A DNA stretch of 64,000 nucleotides from Nocardioides gansuensis (GTDB taxonomy: Bacteria > Actinomycetota > Actinomycetes > Propionibacteriales > Nocardioidaceae), in NCBI RefSeq assembly GCF_003076135.1, contig NZ_QDGZ01000011.1:1-64000 (forward strand), in the 5' to 3' direction. This document shows, one piece after another, positions 39,817 through 48,073 of the stretch. Every line of letters begins with the position of its first letter. Position 1 is the stretch's first letter. A model generated the notes under the pieces. The model was not told the DNA's origin, made no database searches, and was given only the letters and a program-made list of their open reading frames with translations. A program made the translations under genes and the position numbers.

Positions 39817-40392
39817 ATGACGCTCAACGAGTCCCAGCAGGACCTGCGGGAGGCGCTCAAGCGCGTCGCGGTGGTCCTCAAGCAGGCGGAGATCCCGTTC
39901 GCGCTGACGGGCGGGTACGCCGTGTGGGCACGCGGCGGCCCGGAGCCGGACCACGACGTCGACTTCCTCGTGGCGGAGGAGGACGCCGAGACGGCTGCGT
40001 CCGCCTGCGCGAACGAGGGGCTGCAGGTGGTGCGCCCGCCCGAGGACTGGCTGTTCAAGGTGTTCACCGACAACTCGATGGTCGACGTGCTCCACCGCCA
40101 CTCGGGGGAGCCCGCCCCGAGGTCCGTCGTCGAGGACGCGGACGAGATCGAGGTGCTCTCGGTGCAGATGCCGGTGCTCTCGGCCACCGAGCTCATCGTC
40201 CAGAAGCTGCTCGCCCTCGACGAGCACTACTGCGACTTCTCGACGATGCTGCCGGTCGCCCGCACCCTGCGGGAGCAGGTCGACTGGGAGCGCGTGCGTC
40301 GCGAGACGGCCTCGAGCCACTTCGCCGCGGCCTTCCTCTTCCTCATCGAGCGGCTCGGCATCGTCGAGGGACTCAGCCTCGTCGAGCAGTGA
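39817..40392 (+). CDS. Nucleotidyltransferase-fold protein, orphan
   Basis: The 191 aa protein has the minimal nucleotidyltransferase signature TGGYAVWARGGPEPDHDVDFLV (about residues 31-52), with GG followed by the D-x-D metal pair, as in MNT/AbiEii-type proteins. The helical C-terminal part (LIVQKLLALDEHYCDFSTMLPVARTL) is also typical. No antitoxin-like or HEPN partner gene is adjacent, so a toxin-antitoxin role is not supported. It diverges from the EEP gene 54 bp away, and the ATG has no obvious ribosome-binding site. Confidence 0.75.
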   Translation: MTLNESQQDLREALKRVAVVLKQAEIPFALTGGYAVWARGGPEPDHDVDFLVAEEDAETAASACANEGLQVVRPPEDWLFKVFTDNSMVDVLHRHSGEPAPRSVVEDADEIEVLSVQMPVLSATELIVQKLLALDEHYCDFSTMLPVARTLREQVDWERVRRETASSHFAAAFLFLIERLGIVEGLSLVEQ

Positions 40393-40411
40393 GGCGCCGT
40401 ACGCCGGAAGT

Positions 40412-41173
40412 TCAGACCACCGGCACGACGGCCGGAGCGCCGTCGACGTCCAGGACCTTCGCGCGGAGGCCGAAGACGTCGTCGAGCAGCTGCTCCGACA
40501 GCACCGCCGCCGGGGCACCGGCGGCCGCGATCGTCCCCTCGCGCACCACGACGAGCCGGTCGGCGTACCGCGCGGCGAGCGTCAGGTCGTGCAGCACGCA
40601 CACCACCGTCCGCCCGCCGTCGTGGGCGATGGAGCGCGCCAGCGCCATCACCTCGACGGCGTGCGCGAGGTCGAGGTAGGTGGTCGGCTCGTCGAGCATC
40701 AGGTGGTCGGTCTCCTGCGCCAGCACCATGGCGAGCCAGGCCCGCTGCCGCTGGCCGCCCGAGAGCGAGTCGACCGGGTGGTCGTGGCGGTCGGCGAGGT
40801 CGACCTGGGCGATCGCGCGCTGCACCGCCTCCTCGTCGCGCCCGGACCAGCGCTGGTACCACTCGCGGTGGGGGAAGCGGCCGCGCCCGACCAGCTCGGC
40901 CACGGTCAGGCCACGCGGCGTGGTGGGCGCCTGGGGGAGTACGCCGACCAGCCGGGCCAGCTCGCGGCCCGACATCCCGGCCACGTCCGCCCCGTCCAGG
41001 GTGACGCGCCCGCTGCGGGGCCGCAGCAGCCGGGCCATGCCGCGCAGCAGGGTGGACTTGCCGCAGCCGTTCGGCCCCACGACGACCGTGAGGGTGCCGC
41101 GCTCGACGGCGAGGTCGACCGAGTGCACGACGTCGGGGCCGTCGTAGCCGAGGGTCAGGTCTGTCACCAGCAC
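40412..41173 (-). CDS. fepC: Ferric-siderophore ABC importer, ATP-binding subunit
   Basis: The 253 aa protein is FecE/FepC-like: Walker A GPNGCGKSTLLRGM (about residue 34), signature LSGGQRQRAWLAMVLAQE, Walker B HLMLDEPTTYLDLAHAVEVM (TYLD is typical of siderophore ATPases) and the VLHDLTLAARYAD switch. GTG 41173 follows AGGAGG. It is the last gene of a permease-permease-ATPase operon, 9 bp after the upstream gene. Confidence 0.92.
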   Translation of the reverse strand: MLVTDLTLGYDGPDVVHSVDLAVERGTLTVVVGPNGCGKSTLLRGMARLLRPRSGRVTLDGADVAGMSGRELARLVGVLPQAPTTPRGLTVAELVGRGRFPHREWYQRWSGRDEEAVQRAIAQVDLADRHDHPVDSLSGGQRQRAWLAMVLAQETDHLMLDEPTTYLDLAHAVEVMALARSIAHDGGRTVVCVLHDLTLAARYADRLVVVREGTIAAAGAPAAVLSEQLLDDVFGLRAKVLDVDGAPAVVPVV

Positions 41174-41182
41174 GGGTGCCTC

Positions 41183-42250
41183 CTAGTCACGGGCGCGCTC
41201 GCGGGACACCAGGTAGAGCAGGTAGGGCGCACCGACGAACGCGGTGAGCACGCCCACCGGCAGCTCGATCGGGCCCAGGCCCAGCCAGGACAGCGCCATC
41301 CTCGCGGCGAGGTCGGCCCACACGAGCAGGGCTGCGCCGACCAGGGCGCTGCCCAGCAGCGGGGGCCGTGTCGTCCCGGCGAGGCCGCGGGCGAGCTGTG
41401 GTGCCGCGAGCGCCACGAACGCGACGGCTCCGGCGGCCGAGACCGCTGCGCCGGCCAGGGCCGTGGCGAGCAGCAGCATGCCCACCCGCGTGCGGTCGAC
41501 GGAGACGCCGTGGCCGCGGGCGGTGTCGTCGCCGAGCTCGAGGGAGTCGAGGCGGCGGACCCAGACGAGGAGCAGGGGGACGGCGAGCACCAGCGCCAAG
41601 CACGCCGCTGCGGTGCGTGGCCACGTGGCGGTGTGCAGCGAGCCGGACAGCCAGGTGAGTGCGGCACCGACCCGGGTGACGTCGCCGAGGGTGAGCAGCC
41701 AGCTGACGAGTGAGGTGCCGCCGGCGGAGATGCCGACGCCGATGACCACCATGCGCATCGGGTCGAGGGCGCGGCCGCGGAGGGCGAGCAGGTGGAGCAG
41801 GACGCCTGAGGCGATCGCGCCGACCAGTGCAGCGACGGGGAGTGCCACAGCGGACGCGAGCCCGGACACGCCGCCTGCCGAGCCGGCCAGGATGACCACG
41901 GAGACCGCGGCCACGGAGGCGCCGGCGTTGATCCCGAGGACATCGGGGCTCGCCAGCGGGTTGCGGGCCAGGGACTGCAGGATCGCGCCGCTGAGCGCCA
42001 GGCCGGCTCCCACGACCACGGCCGCCGCGACCCGGGGCAACCGGAATTCCCGGACGACGAGCGTGGCCATCGGGTCGCCCTGCCCGGCCAGCACCCTGGC
42101 CACGTCGGCGAGCGGCAGCCGCAGCTCGCCGACGCTGGCGGAGACGAGCACCCCGAGGGCGACGAGGACGGCGGCACTGACCACGGTGGTGGCCGGCCGC
42201 ACGCGGGGCGACCGCGCCCGGACGGTGGCCGGGGCCGCGAGCGCGCTCAC
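41183..42250 (-). CDS. fepG: Ferric-siderophore ABC importer permease 2 (FecCD)
   Basis: The 355 aa protein has about nine hydrophobic segments and the FecCD motifs REFRLPRVAAAVVVGAGLALSGAILQSLARNPLASPDVLGINAGA and GAVAFVALAAPQLARGLAG in the coupling loop region. GTG 42250 overlaps the preceding permease stop by 4 bp. With its partner it forms the heterodimeric pore. Confidence 0.92.
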   Translation of the reverse strand: MSALAAPATVRARSPRVRPATTVVSAAVLVALGVLVSASVGELRLPLADVARVLAGQGDPMATLVVREFRLPRVAAAVVVGAGLALSGAILQSLARNPLASPDVLGINAGASVAAVSVVILAGSAGGVSGLASAVALPVAALVGAIASGVLLHLLALRGRALDPMRMVVIGVGISAGGTSLVSWLLTLGDVTRVGAALTWLSGSLHTATWPRTAAACLALVLAVPLLLVWVRRLDSLELGDDTARGHGVSVDRTRVGMLLLATALAGAAVSAAGAVAFVALAAPQLARGLAGTTRPPLLGSALVGAALLVWADLAARMALSWLGLGPIELPVGVLTAFVGAPYLLYLVSRERARD

Positions 42251-43233
42251 AGCGCGATCCCCCGGCGGCGTACGACCCAGACGAGTGCGGGAGCGCCCAC
42301 GAGGCCGGCGACGACGCCGGCCTGCAGCTCACCCGGGCCGCCCACGAGGCGGCCGGCGATGTCGGTGCCGAGCAGCAGGATGGCGCCGACCATCGCGCCG
42401 GCGAGGACGCCCCACGCCCAGGACGCGCCGGCCACCAGGCGGGCGAGGTGGCCGGCGAGCAGCCCGATGAAGGCGATCGGGCCGCAGGCGGCGACGGCGG
42501 CCGCGGTGAGCAGCGTGACCGAGACGAGCCCGACGAGCCGGGCCCGGCGCAGCGACAGGCCCATCGAGCTCGCGGTGTCGTCGCCCAGCGCCAGGACGTC
42601 CAGCGCGCGTGCGTTGGTCGCGGCCAACAGCAGCCCGACGGCCACCACGGGACCGATGACGGCCGGGGTGCCGGCCCCCCGCCCGGCGAGCGAGCCGACC
42701 GCCCAGAAGCGGTAGGAGTCCAGGGTCTCGGCGTCCAGCAGCACGATGGCGGAGGCGGCCGCCGAGAGGAAGGCGGTCATCGCCGCCCCCGCGACGACCA
42801 GCGTGGGTCCGCCATCACGCAGGCTGCGCCGGGCCAGGGCGTGCACGGCGAGGGAGGCGAGCAGCGCCCCGATGCCGGCGGCCACCACCGTGTCGCCGAG
42901 CGAGTCGGCGAGGCCGACGCGCAGCGCGACCACCACGGCGAAGGCGGCGCCGGCGCTCACCCCGAGCAGCCCGGGCTCGGCCAGGGCGTTGCGGGTGTGC
43001 CCCTGCATCAGGACTCCCGCGGCCCCCAGCGCGGCGCCGACGAGCAGGCCCAGGACCGTGCGGGGCAGTCGCAGGGTGCGGACCACGACGTCGCCCTCCG
43101 TGCCCGTCGGGGCGGCCAGCGCGTGCCACAGCTCGGCCGGCGAGGTGGCGTTGGCGCCCAGCGCGAGGGATGCCGCCACCACGAGCGGCAGGGCCGCCCC
43201 CAGGAGGGCGGCGGTGCGGGCGGGTCGGCTCAT
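42247..43233 (-). CDS. fepD: Ferric-siderophore ABC importer permease 1 (FecCD)
   Basis: The 328 aa protein shows RTLRLPRTVLGLLVGAALG, LMQGHTRNALAEPGLLGVSAGA and ACGPIAFIGLLAGHLARLV, the paired FecCD signatures. ATG 43233 was selected; upstream reading runs through the divergent binding-protein gene. It is the first gene of the operon, facing the DtxR-like box. Confidence 0.92.
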   Translation of the reverse strand: MSRPARTAALLGAALPLVVAASLALGANATSPAELWHALAAPTGTEGDVVVRTLRLPRTVLGLLVGAALGAAGVLMQGHTRNALAEPGLLGVSAGAAFAVVVALRVGLADSLGDTVVAAGIGALLASLAVHALARRSLRDGGPTLVVAGAAMTAFLSAAASAIVLLDAETLDSYRFWAVGSLAGRGAGTPAVIGPVVAVGLLLAATNARALDVLALGDDTASSMGLSLRRARLVGLVSVTLLTAAAVAACGPIAFIGLLAGHLARLVAGASWAWGVLAGAMVGAILLLGTDIAGRLVGGPGELQAGVVAGLVGAPALVWVVRRRGIAL

Positions 43234-43279
43234 GTGACGTGTCTCAACTGGCGGGAGGGCGGCGCATCTGGCAGGTTGC

Positions 43280-43298
43280 TTAGGGAAGCCTAACCTTA
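43280..43298. promoter_or_regulatory. DtxR/IdeR-like iron box
   Basis: The 19-bp sequence TTAGGGAAGCCTAACCTTA matches most of the actinobacterial consensus TTAGGTTAGGCTAACCTAA (interrupted at the left-centre). It sits in the 111-bp divergent gap between fepD (start 43233) and the binding-protein gene (start 43345), so iron-loaded DtxR/IdeR would repress both. Confidence 0.8.
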
Positions 43299-43344
43299 GC
43301 TTGCCGCCCCGGACTGTCCGGGGCGCCCCGATGAAGGAGAACCG

Positions 43345-44319
43345 TTGTCCCGCAGGATCCTGCCAGCCCTGGCTGCCGGCACCGCCCTCGCCCTGTCCCT
43401 CTCCGCGTGCGGCGCGGACTCCACCGAGGCCGCCGACGAGGTGGCCAGCGACGACTTCTCGGTGACCGTCGAGCACGCGATGGGCACCACGCAGATCGAC
43501 GAGCGGCCCGAGCGGATCGTGGCCCTCGACTCCAGCTATGCCGACACCACGCTTCTCCTCGAGAAGGAGCTCGTCGGCATCACCACCTACCGCAGCTACT
43601 CCGCCGACCTGCCCGACTACCTGGGCGACGCCCGGGACGAGTACGCCGACGAGGTCGTCTCCGTCGGCGACCTCGAGGCCCCCAGCCTGGAGAAGATCGC
43701 CGCCCTGGAGCCCGACCTGATCGTGAGCGCGAAGGTCCGCCACGAGGCCCTCTACGACCAGCTCTCGGCGATCGCCCCGACGATCATGAGCGAGACCACC
43801 GGCGCCACCTTCAAGGAGAACGTCGAGCTCCTCGCCAAGGCGGTCGGCGAGGAGGAGCTCGCCGCGGAGAAGATCGCGGCCTACGAGGAGGCGGCCGCCG
43901 AGGTGGGCGCCGCCGTCAACGAGGCTGCCGACAACCCGACGATCTCCGTGACCCGCTTCCTCGACGGGCCGACGCGCCTCTACCTCAAGGACACCTACTC
44001 CGGCATCGTCCTCGACGACGCCGGCCTGGCCCGCCCTAAGGCGCAGGACACCACCGGCTTCGCGCTCGAGATCTCCGAGGAGAACATCAAGCAGGCCGAC
44101 GCCGACAAGATCTTCGTGACGATCTACGAGGACGAGGAAGGCGTGGCCGCCAAGACCAAGGAGTCCTTCGAGCGCAACCCGCTGTGGAAGCCGCTCGAGC
44201 CCAAGGTCACCGAGGTGGACGACACCACCTGGATGACCGCGGTCAGCATCCAGGGCGCCTACCACATCCTCCACGACCTCGCCGAGGCCTTCGGCGTGGA
44301 GGCTCCGGCCATCCCGTGA
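43345..44319 (+). CDS. fepB: Ferric-siderophore ABC importer binding lipoprotein
   Basis: The 324 aa protein has a lipoprotein signal (ALALSLSAC, Cys about residue 18) and a periplasmic-binding fold (RPERIVALDSSYADTTLLLEKELVGI, DLEAPSLEKIAALEPDLIVSA, ending in AYHILHDLAEAFG). TTG 43345 after AAGGAGA is the only start that gives the signal peptide; the ATG at 43331 is in another frame. The siderophore is not identifiable; hydroxamate or catecholate types are both possible. Confidence 0.9.
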   Translation: MSRRILPALAAGTALALSLSACGADSTEAADEVASDDFSVTVEHAMGTTQIDERPERIVALDSSYADTTLLLEKELVGITTYRSYSADLPDYLGDARDEYADEVVSVGDLEAPSLEKIAALEPDLIVSAKVRHEALYDQLSAIAPTIMSETTGATFKENVELLAKAVGEEELAAEKIAAYEEAAAEVGAAVNEAADNPTISVTRFLDGPTRLYLKDTYSGIVLDDAGLARPKAQDTTGFALEISEENIKQADADKIFVTIYEDEEGVAAKTKESFERNPLWKPLEPKVTEVDDTTWMTAVSIQGAYHILHDLAEAFGVEAPAIP

Positions 44320-44329
44320 GTCCGGCTGG

Positions 44330-44354
44330 CCGGCGGGACCCCGGGCCCCGCCGG
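44330..44354. terminator. Hairpin between convergent fepB and mannosyltransferase genes
   Basis: Arms 44330-44337 and 44347-44354 (8 bp, GC only) close a 9-nt loop in the 35-bp gap between the two convergent stops. It can serve both directions. Confidence 0.6.
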
Positions 44355-45965
44355 TCAGATCCAGCGGCTGAACCACATCCGCTTGAGCCACTCCCCGTGC
44401 GTGATCAGCTGGTCGGTCCAGATCGGCCAGAACCAGGCGAACATCAGCAGCGCCAGCACGACGTACGACCCCGAGAGGATCACGCCGGCAGTACGCCGTG
44501 GCGAGGGGCGGTCGGTGGAGCCGACGATCGCGCCGAGGGCCAGCGTGAGGCCGAGGACCAGGAACGGCAGGCACACGACCGCGTAGAAGAAGAAGATCGG
44601 ACGGTCGTCGAAGCGGATCCACGGCAGCCAGGTCGACGTGGTGCCCACGACGGCCACCCCGAAGCGCCAGTCCCGCGCGCCGACCCACCGCACGAGCGCG
44701 CAGAGCAGGGCGAGCGACCCCGCCCACCAGATGAGCGGGTTGCCGAGGAGGATCACCTGCCGCAGGCAGGTCGAGCCGGCGGGTGCGTCGCAGCCCTGGG
44801 TGCCGGGCTTGATCTCGAGCTGGGCGTCGACGCCGACGGGTCGGTTGAGCAGCAGCCAGCCGATCGGCTTGGAGGCGTAGACGTGCTCGCCGCCGTTGAG
44901 GAAGTGCTCGTGGAAGGCGAAGACGTCGTGGTGGTAGCTCCACAGCGACCGCACTGACTGGACCACCTCCCCGATCCCCTCGGCGTCCGGCTCCGTGGCC
45001 GTCGGCCACTGCTTGCCACCGCCGTGCGCGGTGTATTGCGTGTTGCTGAGCGCCTGCTCGTACTCGTGCGCGTGCACCAGCCAGCCGGTCCAGCTCGCGA
45101 CGTAGACCACCAGGGCGACGAGCACGAGCTGGACGAACGAGCCCGCCCCGTCGGCGAGCGCCTTGGCCCAGGCGTGCCGCTGCCCGAAGGCGTGCCGCCC
45201 GCCCCAGGACCAGGCGAACGACAGCAGGCCGAAGGCGGCGAGCGGGAAGGCGGCCGTCCACTTGGTGCCCGCGGCGAGGCCGAACGCCACACCGCCGGCG
45301 ATCAGCCACGGGCGCACGAGCACCCGGCTGCGGCCGGCCGCGAGGCGGGCGCGGAACGACTGCCGGTCCGCGACGACGCAGTGGACGCCGCAGAGGATGA
45401 AGAAGGCCACGAAGATGTCGAGCAGGCCGAGTCGGGAGAGCACCAGCTGGAGCCCGTCCAGCGAGAGCAGCAGCCCGCCGACCAGGCCGAGCACTGTCGA
45501 GCCGGTGACCCGTCGGGTGAAGCGGCACATCACCAGCACCATCAGCGAGCCGATGACGGCCGAGGCGATGCGCCAGCCGAACGGGTCCATCCCGAACGTC
45601 TTGATGCCCAGCGCGATCAGCCACTTGCCCACCTCGGGGTGGACGATCATCGAGGGACTGTCCTTCCAGAGGTCCCCGGTCTCGCCGTTGATGATGGACT
45701 TGTCGGCGTCCTCGACGTACTCCCGCACGTAGCCGTGCGCGAGCATCGACCAGGCGTCCTTGGCGTAGTAGGTCTCGTCGAAGGAGAACTGGTGCGGCGT
45801 GTCGAGCTGCCACCAGCGAAGGAAGAACGCGATGCCGGTGACCAGCAGGGCGCCCGTCCACGCGATCACCGGGTCCTCGTGCCGCCAGGGGGGACGGGCG
45901 CGCTCCGCGGCAGTCGGCACCTCGCTGCCGCTCGCCGTGCGCGAGAGCCCGACGGTCGTGGTCAC
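44355..45965 (-). CDS. Dolichyl-phosphate-mannose-type protein O-mannosyltransferase
   Basis: The 536 aa integral membrane GT-C enzyme has about ten hydrophobic segments. The first loop carries the catalytic acidic motif FSFDETYYAKDAWSML, then HPEVGKWLIALGIKTFGMDPFGWR. The later loop (HHDVFAFHEHFLNGG) and the C-terminal WFSRWI are typical of actinobacterial Pmt, which mannosylates exported proteins from polyprenyl-phosphate mannose. GTG 45965 was chosen because TATAGT lies exactly 7 nt upstream, implying a leaderless mRNA; GTG 45974 would be inside the -10 spacing. It diverges from rsmI. Confidence 0.9.
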   Translation of the reverse strand: MTTTVGLSRTASGSEVPTAAERARPPWRHEDPVIAWTGALLVTGIAFFLRWWQLDTPHQFSFDETYYAKDAWSMLAHGYVREYVEDADKSIINGETGDLWKDSPSMIVHPEVGKWLIALGIKTFGMDPFGWRIASAVIGSLMVLVMCRFTRRVTGSTVLGLVGGLLLSLDGLQLVLSRLGLLDIFVAFFILCGVHCVVADRQSFRARLAAGRSRVLVRPWLIAGGVAFGLAAGTKWTAAFPLAAFGLLSFAWSWGGRHAFGQRHAWAKALADGAGSFVQLVLVALVVYVASWTGWLVHAHEYEQALSNTQYTAHGGGKQWPTATEPDAEGIGEVVQSVRSLWSYHHDVFAFHEHFLNGGEHVYASKPIGWLLLNRPVGVDAQLEIKPGTQGCDAPAGSTCLRQVILLGNPLIWWAGSLALLCALVRWVGARDWRFGVAVVGTTSTWLPWIRFDDRPIFFFYAVVCLPFLVLGLTLALGAIVGSTDRPSPRRTAGVILSGSYVVLALLMFAWFWPIWTDQLITHGEWLKRMWFSRWI

Positions 45966-45972
45966 GGTCGGC

Positions 45973-46001
45973 ACTATAGGTCGCAGGCCGGCCACTACGG
46001 T
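45973..46001. promoter_or_regulatory. Paired leaderless promoters for the mannosyltransferase and rsmI
   Basis: On the minus strand TATAGT (45978-45973) ends 7 nt before the GTG at 45965. On the plus strand TACGGT (45996-46001) ends 6 nt before the ATG at 46008. Both genes lack a ribosome-binding site, so both transcripts probably begin at or next to the start codon. The -35 regions are poor. Confidence 0.6.
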
Positions 46002-46007
46002 GGCTCC

Positions 46008-46847
46008 ATGACCGAGCCCGGCGTCCTCGTCCTCGCGGCCACGCCCATCGGCCAGGCGGGCGACGCGCCGCCGCGGCTCGCCGAGGAGCTCGCCGGGGCC
46101 GACGTGGTCGCCGCGGAGGACACCCGGCGGCTCAAGCGGCTGTGCAGCGACCTCGGCATCACTCTCTCGGGCCGGGTCGTCTCCTACTTCGAGGGCAACG
46201 AGGCTGCCCGCACCCCCACGCTCGTCGAGGCGCTCGAGGCAGGGGAGCGGGTGGTGCTCTGCACCGACGCCGGCATGCCGAGCGTCTCCGACCCCGGCTA
46301 CCGCCTGGTCGCCGCGGCGGTCGAGCGCGACATCCGGGTGACCGCGGTGCCCGGGCCGAGCGCCGTACTCACCGCCCTGGCCGTCAGCGGGCTGCCGGTG
46401 GACCGCTTCTGCTTCGAGGGCTTCCTGCCGCGGAAGGCGGGGGAGCGGGCGCGCCGGCTGGCCGGCCTCGCCGCGGAGGAGCGCACGATGGTTTTCTTCG
46501 AGGCGCCGCACCGCACCGAGGCGGCGCTGGCCGCGATGGCCGAGGCGTTCGGCGGCGACCGCGCCGCCGCGGTGTGCCGCGAGCTGACCAAGACGCACGA
46601 GGAGGTACGCCGCGGCGCGCTCGCCGAGCTCGTCGACTGGGCGGGCGAGGGGGTCAGGGGCGAGGTCACCCTCGTCGTGTCCGGCGCCACGGGTGGCCCG
46701 GCCGAGGCCACCGACCCCGACAGCCTCCGGGCCGCCGTGGCAGCGGAGGAGGAGGCGGGGCTGTCCCGCAAGGACGCGATCGTCGCGGTCGCCCGGCGCA
46801 CGGGCATCCCGAAGCGGGAGGTCTACCAGGAGGTGCACCGCGCGTGA
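46008..46847 (+). CDS. rsmI: 16S rRNA (cytidine(1402)-2'-O)-methyltransferase
   Basis: The 279 aa tetrapyrrole-methylase-fold enzyme shows LVLAATPIGQAGDAPPR, AAEDTRRLKRL, CTDAGMPSVSDPGYRLV, VPGPSAVLTALAVSGLP and FFEAPHRTEAAL, all RsmI hallmarks. It 2'-O-methylates C1402 in the ribosomal decoding centre. ATG 46008 is the leaderless start described for the promoter region. Its place before tatD, rpfB, rsmA and ispE is the conserved actinobacterial order. Confidence 0.94.
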   Translation: MTEPGVLVLAATPIGQAGDAPPRLAEELAGADVVAAEDTRRLKRLCSDLGITLSGRVVSYFEGNEAARTPTLVEALEAGERVVLCTDAGMPSVSDPGYRLVAAAVERDIRVTAVPGPSAVLTALAVSGLPVDRFCFEGFLPRKAGERARRLAGLAAEERTMVFFEAPHRTEAALAAMAEAFGGDRAAAVCRELTKTHEEVRRGALAELVDWAGEGVRGEVTLVVSGATGGPAEATDPDSLRAAVAAEEEAGLSRKDAIVAVARRTGIPKREVYQEVHRA

Positions 46848-46871
46848 CCGAGCTCGGGATCCTCGCCCGGA

Positions 46872-46877
46872 TAGCCT
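46872..46877 (+). promoter_or_regulatory. tatD -10 element, leaderless
   Basis: TAGCCT ends 7 nt before the GTG at 46885, with no ribosome-binding site between. The spacing equals that of the rsmI, mannosyltransferase and rsmA promoters. Confidence 0.5.
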
Positions 46878-46884
46878 CGAGGAC

Positions 46885-47790
46885 GTGACCCAGCTGCCCC
46901 CGACGAGCCAGCCGACCCGGAGCCGTGCCGCCACCGAGGAGAAGTCCGGCGCCCGCCGCGACCGTGAGCGGCCGCCCGTCCCCGAGCCGCTGCCCCACCC
47001 GGTCGTCGACACCCACTGCCACCTCGACATCGCCGACGGCGAGTGGCTGGAGACCGAGGAGGCCCTCGCCCGCGCGCGCGAGGCAGGGGTCGCCCGCATC
47101 GTCCAGATCGGCTGCGACCTCCCGGGGGCCAGGTGGGCGGCCGAGGCCGCCGCGCGGCACGACGCCCTCATCGCCGGAGTCGCGCTGCACCCCAACGAGG
47201 CCCCTCGCCTCGCTGCCACCGGAGAGCTGGAGGCCGCGCTCGGTGAGATCGAGCAGCTCGCCCAGGCGCACGAGAAGGTCCGGGCGGTGGGGGAGACCGG
47301 GCTCGACTCCTTCCGCACAGGCGAGGACGGCCGCGCGGCGCAGGAGGAGAGCTTCCGCCGGCACATCGACCTGGCCAAGCGGCTGGACAAGACCCTCGTC
47401 ATCCACGACCGGGACGCCCACGACGACGTGCTGCGCGTCCTCGACTCCGAGGGCGTCCCGGAGCGCTGGGTGATGCACTGCTTCTCCGGCGACGCCGCAT
47501 TCGCCCGGGCGTGCCTCGACCGCGGCGCCCACCTCAGCTTCGCCGGCACGGTCACCTTCAAGAACGCCGCGCCGCTGCGCAACGCCCTGGTCGTGGCCCC
47601 CCAGGACCGGCTCCTCGTCGAGACCGACGCGCCCTACCTCACGCCGACCCCCTACCGGGGCCGTCCCAACGCGTCGTACCTCGTGCCGCACACCGTGCGC
47701 GTCATGGCCGAGACGCGCGGCGACGACCTGGAGGAGCTCTGCGTGGCCCTCGACGCCAACTCGGACAGGGCCTTCGGCGGCGCCTGGTGA
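46885..47790 (+). CDS. tatD: TatD-family metal-dependent deoxyribonuclease
   Basis: The 301 aa protein has the amidohydrolase-fold metal motif VVDTHCHLDIADGEW, GVALHPNEA, AVGETGLDS, the later IHDRDAHDD and HCFSGDAAFA, and the C-terminal LLVETDAPYLTPTPYRG. TatD enzymes are 3'-5' exonucleases and deacylase-like hydrolases. GTG 46885 gives a 35-residue polar N-terminal extension before the fold; a later start is possible but the -10 supports this one. Confidence 0.9.
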   Translation: MTQLPPTSQPTRSRAATEEKSGARRDRERPPVPEPLPHPVVDTHCHLDIADGEWLETEEALARAREAGVARIVQIGCDLPGARWAAEAAARHDALIAGVALHPNEAPRLAATGELEAALGEIEQLAQAHEKVRAVGETGLDSFRTGEDGRAAQEESFRRHIDLAKRLDKTLVIHDRDAHDDVLRVLDSEGVPERWVMHCFSGDAAFARACLDRGAHLSFAGTVTFKNAAPLRNALVVAPQDRLLVETDAPYLTPTPYRGRPNASYLVPHTVRVMAETRGDDLEELCVALDANSDRAFGGAW

Positions 47791-47878
47791 CTTGGGGCTG
47801 TTGTGACAGGAGGGGCAGGAGAGGTCATCCGAAGAGGGAGACGCTGGTCACGAAACGTCCAGATCCACGGTCGCCGAT

Positions 47879-48060
47879 TTGCGTCAGCAGGGGTCATCGT
47901 TATCGTCTTGTGACTGTTGGCCGGGATCGGGAACCCCCGGCCGGCGCCCGAGGCGGAGGGTATGAGGCCGCCTCGCGAGTCCCCCGCTCGCACCTGCCGG
48001 CCCCCGGGTCGCCCGATGTGGACGAGGGCTGCGCCGGCACCCGAGGACCGGAGAGCTCGA
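47879..48060 (+). promoter_or_regulatory. rpfB promoter and structured leader, candidate c-di-AMP (ydaO) riboswitch
   Basis: TTGCGT (47879-47884) and TATCGT (47901-47906) are 16 nt apart. The roughly 160-nt leader from about 47913 to the GTG at 48074 is GC-rich with paired segments (GGCCGG 47929-47935 region with CCGGCC, GAGGC with GCCTC) and carries CGGGAACCC and CGCGAGTCC, loosely like conserved ydaO loop blocks. Actinobacterial rpf genes are known to sit behind ydaO riboswitches, so position supports the call; the consensus match was judged by eye. The rest of 47791-47878 holds no gene. Confidence 0.45.
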
Positions 48061-48073
48061 CCATCGGAGCATC

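Noticed and set aside
39817..40392. Toxin-antitoxin system around the nucleotidyltransferase
   Set aside because: Neighbours are an EEP hydrolase and a siderophore ATPase; no antitoxin or HEPN gene is adjacent.
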